In this document: piece after piece, positions 55,753 to 60,616 of the stretch
Position numbering within the stretch: position 1 is the first letter of the stretch
Layout of the letters: each line of letters begins with the position of its first letter
NCBI GenBank assembly: GCA_025355465.1
Contig: JANXZO010000056.1
Span: forward strand, 1-60,616
Reading direction: 5' to 3'
From: Bacteroidales bacterium
GTDB lineage: Bacteria; Bacteroidota; Bacteroidia; Bacteroidales; FEN-979
DNA length: 60,616 nt
Program-made: the position numbers and the translations under genes
The notes under the pieces: generated by a model
Told to the model about the DNA's origin: nothing
Databases searched by the model: none
What the model saw: only the letters and a program-made list of their open reading frames with translations

Positions 55753-55845
55753 CGCTTTCTTTTTGTTTATGGAGGTTCAGCATGTGAACCTGTAATTGTG
55801 TTAACTATGAGGTCAGTAGAAACACACTAATCCGGCTGCTTTGAA

Positions 55846-56289
55846 TTAGTGTTTAAAAGGTGAATCACCGGTAACAGTGATTCCCATGCTGCGGGCAGTC
55901 CCGGCAACCATCTTCACGGCTGACTCCAGAGTGAACGCATTCAAGTCGGGCATCTTGTCTTCGGCTATTTTTTTTACCTGATCCCAGGATACGGCTGCCA
56001 CCTTGTTTCGGTTTGGCTCCGGCGATCCCTTGGGAAGTTTTGTAGCTTCAAGTAACTGAACAGCTACGGGAGGGGTCTTTACAATAAAGTCAAACGACTT
56101 GTCCCTGTAAACCGTAATAATTACGGGAATCAGCTTCCCGGCTTTATCCTGGGTACGTGCATTGAACTGCTTGCAAAACTCCATGATGTTCACACCCTTA
56201 GCACCCAATGCTGGACCTACCGGGGGTGAGGGGTTGGCCGCTCCTCCCTTGATCTGTAACTTGATAATACCAGTAACTTCTTTTGCCAT
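55846..56289 (-). CDS. rplK: 50S ribosomal protein L11
   Basis: A 147-residue protein with the N-terminal [20 protein letters not shown] block and the RNA-binding C-terminal domain ending ARSMGITV. It forms the GTPase-associated centre with 23S rRNA. Directly after nusG. Confidence 0.97.
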   Translation of the reverse strand: MAKEVTGIIKLQIKGGAANPSPPVGPALGAKGVNIMEFCKQFNARTQDKAGKLIPVIITVYRDKSFDFIVKTPPVAVQLLEATKLPKGSPEPNRNKVAAVSWDQVKKIAEDKMPDLNAFTLESAVKMVAGTARSMGITVTGDSPFKH

Positions 56290-56332
56290 TTTGTTTGTTG
56301 TTAATTTACAGTCGCACAGCAGTGCGGCTTTC

Positions 56333-56875
56333 CTACTCTTTTTGTACTTGCATGAAACTTAATTCAAGGGGGGTCTTCCGTCCGAATATCTTGACCATCA
56401 CCTTGAGCTTTTTCTTTTCTTCATTGATCTCTTCAATTACTCCGCTGAAGCTGTTGAACGGACCATCGATGACAGTTACAGTTTCTCCGACAATAAACGG
56501 AATATTCACCTCTTCTCCCTGCTCTGATAATTCGTCGAATTTCCCAAGAATCCGTTTCACTTCCGAAGGCCGAAGCGGATGAGCTTCGCCTTTGGCTCCG
56601 AGGAACCCAAGAACACCGGGAATATTCCTGATAATATGAGGAACTTCTCCGGTAAGGTGCGCTTCGATAAGGACGTATCCCGGAAAATAATTCCGCTCTT
56701 TGCTAACCTTTTTGCCATTCCTGATCATGTAAACCTTTTCAGTCGGAATAAGCACCTGTGAGATATACTCCTGGAGATGAAGGTTGGCAATCTCACTTTC
56801 GAGGTATTGCTTAACCTTTTTCTCGTTCCCTGAGATAGCCCTCACTACGTACCATTTTTTGGTTACTTCGCTCAT
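56333..56875 (-). CDS. nusG: Transcription antitermination protein NusG
   Basis: A 180-residue NusG: an N-terminal NGN domain beginning [17 protein letters not shown] with FPGYVLIE, and a C-terminal KOW domain with [20 protein letters not shown]. It links RNA polymerase to Rho and the ribosome. Follows secE by 62 bases. Confidence 0.96.
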   Translation of the reverse strand: MSEVTKKWYVVRAISGNEKKVKQYLESEIANLHLQEYISQVLIPTEKVYMIRNGKKVSKERNYFPGYVLIEAHLTGEVPHIIRNIPGVLGFLGAKGEAHPLRPSEVKRILGKFDELSEQGEEVNIPFIVGETVTVIDGPFNSFSGVIEEINEEKKKLKVMVKIFGRKTPLELSFMQVQKE

Positions 56876-56937
56876 GCTTAGAATGAGATTTACTTGTGAT
56901 TAGTCCGGTTGAACATTAGATAAAAAGACCTGAAACC

Positions 56938-57135
56938 CTAGAAGAGTTTATAGAATTGGATCAGGACGTTACGAAACACCTCATCCATTGCAAAAACAAC
57001 GATGGCGATGATCAGCGAAGCAACAGACACGACAATTGCACTTCCCTGCAGCTCCGACCAGGTTGGCCAGGAAACCTTGTGCATCAGCTCATCAAAACTT
57101 TCTTTTGCGTAGGTGACAAATTTGTTTTTAGCCAT
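56938..57135 (-). CDS. secE: Preprotein translocase subunit SecE
   Basis: A 65-residue short SecE with an amphipathic helix (FDELMHKVSWPTWSELQ) and one TM segment (about 31-52), the conserved core of the SecYEG clamp. It follows tRNA-Trp by 16 bases on the same strand. Confidence 0.94.
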   Translation of the reverse strand: MAKNKFVTYAKESFDELMHKVSWPTWSELQGSAIVVSVASLIIAIVVFAMDEVFRNVLIQFYKLF

Positions 57136-57151
57136 TTATCTAATAATTTTG

Positions 57152-57224
57152 CACGGGTGGTAGGAATCGAACCCACAGCCTACGGTTTTGGAGACCGCCA
57201 CTCTACCAGTTGAGCTACACCCGT
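57152..57224 (-). tRNA. tRNA-Trp (anticodon CCA)
   Basis: Acceptor ACGGGTG pairs with CACCCGT, anticodon stem GGCGGT/ACCGT-type encloses CTCCAAA giving CCA, T-arm with GGGTTCGATTCC, discriminator G. It lies between tuf and secE, where it is presumably processed from the tuf-secE transcript. Confidence 0.95.
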
Positions 57225-57310
57225 GTGTAATTAAACTTTAACGTTGCAATTTCGTGAAAAGGCGAACCGGATATTTCCATTTCGCCATTTCACTATTTCA
57301 CTATTTTAAT

Positions 57311-58498
57311 TTAGTCAAGAATCTCAGTTACCTGACCGGCACCAACAGTACGTCCACCTTCGCGGATTGCGAAACGAAGACCCTTGCTCATTGCGATTTC
57401 GGAGATCAGGTCAACAGTAATGGTGATGTTGTCGCCAGGCATACACATTTCAACTCCCTCGGGAAGATGAATTTCGCCAGTAACATCAGTAGTACGGAAA
57501 TAGAACTGCGGACGATATTTGTTATGGAACGGGGTATGACGACCACCTTCCTGTGTCTTCAGTACATAGATCTCAGCCTTGAATTTTTTGTGGGGAGTAA
57601 TGGAACCCGGCTTGGCAATAACCATACCACGACGGATAGCTTCCTTGTCAATACCACGAAGCAGTAAACCAGCGTTATCACCGGCTTCGCCTCTGTCAAG
57701 AATCTTACGGAACATTTCAACACCGGTTACAACTGATTTCAGTTTTTCGGCTCCCATTCCAATAATTTCAACAGGATCACCTGTGTTGATAACACCGGTT
57801 TCAATTCTGCCGGTAGCAACTGTTCCACGACCTGTAATGGAGAAAACATCTTCAACAGGCATGAGGAAGGGCTTGTCAACGTCGCGGGTGGGCAGTGGGA
57901 TGTAACTATCTACAGCATCCATCAATTCCATAATCTTATCAACCCACTTCGGCTCCTTGTTCAATCCGCCAAGTGCTGAACCATGAATAACAGGTGCGTT
58001 GGCTCCGTCAAAACCGTAGAAAGTCAAAAGTTCGCGGATTTCCATCTCAACGATCTCGAGTAATTCGGGATCATCAACACTGTCGCATTTGTTCATGAAA
58101 ACAACCAGCTTGGGTACACCAACCTGACGGGCGAGCAGGATGTGCTCACGGGTCTGTGGCATGGGACCATCTGTCGCAGCCACAACGATAATCGCACCGT
58201 CCATCTGTGCAGCACCGGTAACCATGTTCTTGATGTAGTCGGCGTGACCCGGACAATCAACGTGAGCATAGTGACGATTGGCAGTCTGGTATTCGATGTG
58301 AGCGGTGTTAATTGTGATACCGCGTGCTTTTTCTTCCGGAGCATTGTCGATCGACTCAAATGAGCGGAACTCCGATAATCCTTTATCTGCCAGTACAAGC
58401 GTGATGGCAGCGGTCAAAGTGGTTTTGCCGTGGTCAATATGGCCAATCGTGCCAACGTTGACGTGGGGTTTACTGCGGTTGAATTTTTCTTTTGCCAT
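57311..58498 (-). CDS. tuf: Elongation factor Tu
   Basis: A 395-residue GTPase delivering aminoacyl-tRNA. The G1 box is [11 protein letters not shown]3 DCPGHADY, G4 NKCD; domain 2 and 3 blocks include [20 protein letters not shown] and [20 protein letters not shown] (cut). It lies in the tRNA-tuf-secE supercluster and follows tRNA-Thr(GGT). Only one copy is seen in the window. Confidence 0.98.
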   Translation of the reverse strand: MAKEKFNRSKPHVNVGTIGHIDHGKTTLTAAITLVLADKGLSEFRSFESIDNAPEEKARGITINTAHIEYQTANRHYAHVDCPGHADYIKNMVTGAAQMDGAIIVVAATDGPMPQTREHILLARQVGVPKLVVFMNKCDSVDDPELLEIVEMEIRELLTFYGFDGANAPVIHGSALGGLNKEPKWVDKIMELMDAVDSYIPLPTRDVDKPFLMPVEDVFSITGRGTVATGRIETGVINTGDPVEIIGMGAEKLKSVVTGVEMFRKILDRGEAGDNAGLLLRGIDKEAIRRGMVIAKPGSITPHKKFKAEIYVLKTQEGGRHTPFHNKYRPQFYFRTTDVTGEIHLPEGVEMCMPGDNITITVDLISEIAMSKGLRFAIREGGRTVGAGQVTEILD

Positions 58499-58588
58499 TT
58501 TATTAAAGTTTAATTACAGTGATATTTCAGTTTATCTGTCTTCTTTCGTTTACATGAATAGCCGCCTGATGGGCAGCTGAAAAATCTG

Positions 58589-58660
58589 AGCCTTTGAGCA
58601 GAATTGAACTGCTGACCCCTTCCTTACCAAGGAAGTGCTCTACCCCTGAGCTACAAAGGC
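58589..58660 (-). tRNA. tRNA-Thr (anticodon GGT)
   Basis: The acceptor GCCTTTG pairs with CAAAGGC, anticodon loop TTGGTAA gives GGT, T-arm GTCAGCAGTTCAATTCTGC, discriminator T. Last of four tRNAs before tuf, equal in identity to E. coli thrT. Confidence 0.94.
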
Positions 58661-58673
58661 GAAGTAATTCTTG

Positions 58674-58746
58674 AGCGGAAGACGGGGCTCGAACCCGCCA
58701 CCTGAAGCTTGGAAGGCTTCCGCTCTACCAAATGAGCTACTTCCGC
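58674..58746 (-). tRNA. tRNA-Gly (anticodon TCC)
   Basis: The acceptor GCGGAAG pairs with CTTCCGC, anticodon stem GAAGC/GCTTC encloses CTTCCAA giving TCC, T-arm GGCGGGTTCGAGCCC, discriminator T. Same position as glyT of E. coli. A perfect hairpin (58747-58791) separates it from tRNA-Tyr. Confidence 0.95.
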
Positions 58747-58791
58747 GAAAATGAATAAACACCTGCCTATGGCAGGTGTTTATTCATTTTC
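58747..58791. repeat. Perfect 21-bp inverted repeat between tRNA-Tyr and tRNA-Gly
   Basis: Arms 58747-58767 and 58771-58791 are exact complements over 21 bases, with a three-base loop (TAT). The 5' arm reads GAAAATGAATAAACACCTG then CC. There is no T-run beyond the arm on the transcribed strand, so it is not a plain terminator. It could be a processing signal in the tRNA precursor or a palindromic repeat element. Confidence 0.85.
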
Positions 58792-58797
58792 TCTTTG

Positions 58798-58879
58798 TGG
58801 GGAAAGAAGGATTCGAACCTCCGAAGGCTGCGCCAACAGATTTACAGTCTGCCCCATTTGACCGCTCTGGTATTTCCCC
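58798..58879 (-). tRNA. tRNA-Tyr (anticodon GTA)
   Basis: An 82-base class II tRNA: acceptor GGGGAAA pairs with TTTCCCC, anticodon stem CAGAC/GTCTG-like (CAGACTGTAAATCTG) encloses GTA, long variable arm, discriminator A. Same position as tyrU of E. coli. Confidence 0.95.
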
Positions 58880-58941
58880 AAAAAAAACACTAATTCAAAG
58901 AACTTTGCAGTATCGTGGCCCAGTTTGACCCCTGAACCTTG

Positions 58942-59014
58942 AGCCGATGGACGGATTCGAACCGCCGACCAGCTGATTACAAATCAGCTGCTCTACCAGC
59001 TGAGCTACATCGGC
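58942..59014 (-). tRNA. tRNA-Thr (anticodon TGT)
   Basis: The acceptor GCCGATG pairs with CATCGGC, anticodon loop TTTGTAA gives TGT, T-arm GGCGGTTCGAATCCGTC, discriminator T. First of four tRNAs in the tuf transcript; a consensus promoter lies 31 bases upstream. Confidence 0.95.
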
Positions 59015-59044
59015 AATCGTATTTCCTTTCTTTAAAAAGGACTG

Positions 59045-59075
59045 CAAAAGTATAAACTAATTGAATACGAAACAA
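59045..59075 (-). promoter_or_regulatory. Promoter of the tRNA-tuf cluster
   Basis: Minus strand: TTG (59073-59075), 20 bases, then TACTTTTG (59045-59052). Strong Bacteroidetes consensus placing the start about 22 bases before tRNA-Thr(TGT). It separates this transcript from hpf, whose terminator is at 59166-59201. Confidence 0.72.
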
Positions 59076-59165
59076 GGGTTTTACCAAATAATTACTCAAA
59101 AAGGCTGATTTTTTTTAACAAACTCCGTACCGAACTTGGAAATGCCTATGAATAAAGGATCTTGG

Positions 59166-59201
59166 TAAAACAAAAAGGCAACACCTTGGGCGTTGCCTTT
59201 T
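59166..59201 (-). terminator. Intrinsic terminator after hpf
   Basis: On the minus strand AAAAGGCAAC pairs with GTTGCCTTTT around a nine-base loop, followed by a T-rich run (TTTTTGTTTT). It sits 22 bases downstream of hpf and before the tRNA promoter. Confidence 0.8.
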
Positions 59202-59222
59202 GAATTTTTCAACCATTCACGA

Positions 59223-59522
59223 TCACGCTCCGCGCACTTTATCCTTATGCTTGACAAGTTGCTTGCGCAGCGCCTCTACCGTTTGGTCCACAGCGGCTTC
59301 GAAAGTTGCAGACTCCTTTTTTGCAAACAGGTCGTAACCTTTTATGACAAGCCGGACTTCGGCGACTTTGTTGTCTTTTGAATCGGTATTGCCGACTTTC
59401 AGGATGACTTCACTGCTGATAACACCTTCAAAAAAAGTGTGCAGTTTTTCAACCTTCTCCTTGATAAATGCTTCCAGTTTCTTGTCTGCCTTGAAATGAA
59501 CAGAGTTGATCTTGACATTCAT
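59223..59522 (-). CDS. hpf: Ribosome hibernation promoting factor (short HPF/RaiA type)
   Basis: A 99-residue protein with the family start MNVKINSVHFKADKKLEAFI and the beta-alpha fold with the conserved AEVRLVIKGYDLFAKKE region. It binds the 30S decoding centre in slow growth; the short form lacks the C-terminal dimerisation domain. Fifteen bases after xerC and followed by a terminator. Confidence 0.93.
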   Translation of the reverse strand: MNVKINSVHFKADKKLEAFIKEKVEKLHTFFEGVISSEVILKVGNTDSKDNKVAEVRLVIKGYDLFAKKESATFEAAVDQTVEALRKQLVKHKDKVRGA

Positions 59523-59536
59523 TCCTACCTCCTTTT

Positions 59537-60415
59537 TTACGCCTTTGGATGGGCTTGTTTGTAAATTGTCTTCAATTTGTCGATCGTATTATGAGTATAA
59601 ACCTGAGTGGCAGAAAGATTTGCATGCCCCAGCAGTTCTTTAACAGCATTGAGTTCGGCGCCATTGTTTAGCATATGTGTCGCAAAAGTGTGTCGCAATA
59701 CATGCGGACTCTTTTTATCGAGTGTGGTCACACCAGCCAGGTGTTTCGTGACAATAAGATAAACCAACTTCGGATAAATTTTCTTTCCCCGGGCGGTTAA
59801 AAACAGTGCCGCATTGGTACCAAAGCTTCTCTCTTTTTCTGCAAGATACTCTTTTAAAAGTCCGGAGAACTTATAGCTGAACGGGATCAGCCGTTCTTTA
59901 TTTCGTTTACCCAGTACCTTAATAGTATCGTTGTGAAAATCAACATCAATTTCTGTCAGATTCACCAGTTCCGACAATCGCATCCCGGTCGCATAGAACA
60001 TCTCCACAATCAGTTTATTCCGCAGACCCGTATAACCCGGACCAAATTCTGTCTGATCGAGCAAGTTATCCATCCTCTCCCGCTCAACAAATACCGGAAG
60101 CCGCTTGGAGGTTTTCGGGGAGGTGATTTTCCGCATGGGATTCTCTGTTAAAACCCCATCTCTGATAAGGAATTTATAAAAGGACTTCAGGGTGGTAAGC
60201 TTTCGGTTGATCGATCGCGGCATCACTTTTTGCGCCATCAGCTGAACAATCCAGGAGCGGATCATGGGATGATTTACCTGGCAAATATCAGTGATACTAT
60301 AGGTTAACCGAAGGTATTCGAAGAACTGCGCGAGGTCATTCCGGTAGGCAATTACGGTATTGGGAGAGTACCGTTTTTCAAATTCTATGTATGCGAGAAA
60401 GCGTTCCGTCACCAT
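59537..60415 (-). CDS. xerC: Tyrosine recombinase XerC/XerD-type
   Basis: A 292-residue tyrosine recombinase. The catalytic set is Arg 146 (TGMRLSEL), Lys 170, His 238 and Arg 241 (HVLRHTFATH), His 264 (LGHANL) and the nucleophile Tyr 273 (QVYTHN). The N-terminal SAM-like domain covers residues 1-95. It may resolve chromosome dimers at dif with a partner; XerC and XerD cannot be told apart here. Placement just before hpf and the tuf cluster is a common Bacteroidetes arrangement, with rpsU normally upstream; here an IS5-like element lies there instead. Confidence 0.9.
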   Translation of the reverse strand: MVTERFLAYIEFEKRYSPNTVIAYRNDLAQFFEYLRLTYSITDICQVNHPMIRSWIVQLMAQKVMPRSINRKLTTLKSFYKFLIRDGVLTENPMRKITSPKTSKRLPVFVERERMDNLLDQTEFGPGYTGLRNKLIVEMFYATGMRLSELVNLTEIDVDFHNDTIKVLGKRNKERLIPFSYKFSGLLKEYLAEKERSFGTNAALFLTARGKKIYPKLVYLIVTKHLAGVTTLDKKSPHVLRHTFATHMLNNGAELNAVKELLGHANLSATQVYTHNTIDKLKTIYKQAHPKA

Positions 60416-60491
60416 TCAACAAAAAAAAAGAAATTCTGCGAGTGCCAATCAAAGTATAAATATACAATGATATTGAGAAACTGTTTTGATT

Positions 60492-60616
60492 TTATTTTTC
60501 GATTCTGTTAAGCATAAGCCTGATCATTGCTAATTGGATCATCGTTTCACTTGTATCAGTCAGGTATTCATAGTCTTTACTGAGTCTTCGGTAACTTTCA
60601 AACCAGGAGAACGTTC
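60492..60616 (-). mobile_element. IS5-family transposase, C-terminal fragment running off the right edge
   Basis: The minus strand reads TFSWFESYRRLSKDYEYLT, then DTSETMIQLAMIRLMLNRIEK and a stop at 60492-60494. The block R-T-F-S-W-F-x-x-Y-R-R-L-S-K-D-Y-E is the end of the IS5-family DDE domain. Only 40 residues are visible. Bases 60416-60491 downstream hold no gene; GAGAAACTGTTTTGA near 60476 could be the element's end, but no matching far end is available. Confidence 0.8.

Noticed and set aside
59537-60415. xerC considered as an integrase of a mobile island
   Set aside because: It sits in the conserved hpf-tuf context, and no attachment-site repeats are seen.

Overview
The window looks like a chromosomal contig from a member of the Bacteroidetes (Bacteroidota), probably an uncultured Bacteroidales or related lineage. 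Evidence: promoters of the form TTG-N19/20-TAnnTTTG recur upstream of genes and tRNAs. Family content is typical of the phylum: DUF2851, DUF3467 after rpoC, a Rossmann/DUF2520 protein next to kdsC, a UbiA prenyltransferase and maf, and a 1429-residue RpoC. kdsC and lpxB show a Gram-negative, LPS-bearing envelope. Both window edges lie inside transposase genes (IS630-like on the left, IS5-like on the right), as expected for a contig broken at repeated IS copies.

Left region (1-7.6 kb, minus strand): an AT-rich defence island. In transcription order it holds hsdR, a fused hsdM-hsdS gene with two target-recognition domains, a two-TM/beta-rich protein resembling the CBASS effector Cap15 but with no cyclase in view, a SIR2-domain protein, and a HerA-type ATPase cut off after its N-terminal barrel by the IS630-like insertion. 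Bacteroidetes-type short repeats occur in frame in hsdR and between hsdR and hsdMS. A C8 tract lies between the two S half-sites.

Middle region (7.8-45 kb): ordinary chromosome. It carries tRNA-Pro and tRNA-Ser, a LeuC-LeuD-type fused aconitase-family enzyme, a membrane metallophosphoesterase, two coupled hybrid histidine kinases, a 1706-residue protein built from about 26 units of about 60 residues, lolD, sucC, a GT2 glycosyltransferase, a CtpA-like protease, a rhomboid protease, a ComEA-like HhH protein and DUF2851. Next comes a coiled-coil gene, zapA, a structured 6S-like RNA, rny and a PAS/GAF histidine kinase, then tRNA-Asp, comEC, two TPR proteins, lpxB, surE, a lipoprotein, maf, a UbiA enzyme, kdsC, DUF2520 and a periplasmic thioredoxin.

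Right region (45.4-60.4 kb, minus strand): the transcription/translation supercluster. In transcription order it reads xerC, hpf, tRNA-Thr(TGT), tRNA-Tyr(GTA), tRNA-Gly(TCC), tRNA-Thr(GGT), tuf, tRNA-Trp(CCA), secE, nusG, rplK, rplA, rplJ, rplL, rpoB, rpoC, DUF3467. The tRNA-tuf order equals that of thrU-tyrU-glyT-thrT-tufB in E. coli. A terminator-like hairpin separates rplL from rpoB, and a perfect 21-bp hairpin lies between tRNA-Tyr and tRNA-Gly.

The strongest candidates for something new are the Cap15-like protein between a restriction system and SIR2-HerA, and the giant repeat protein with a 4-unit higher-order period. All assignments come from reading the sequence; no database search was possible.
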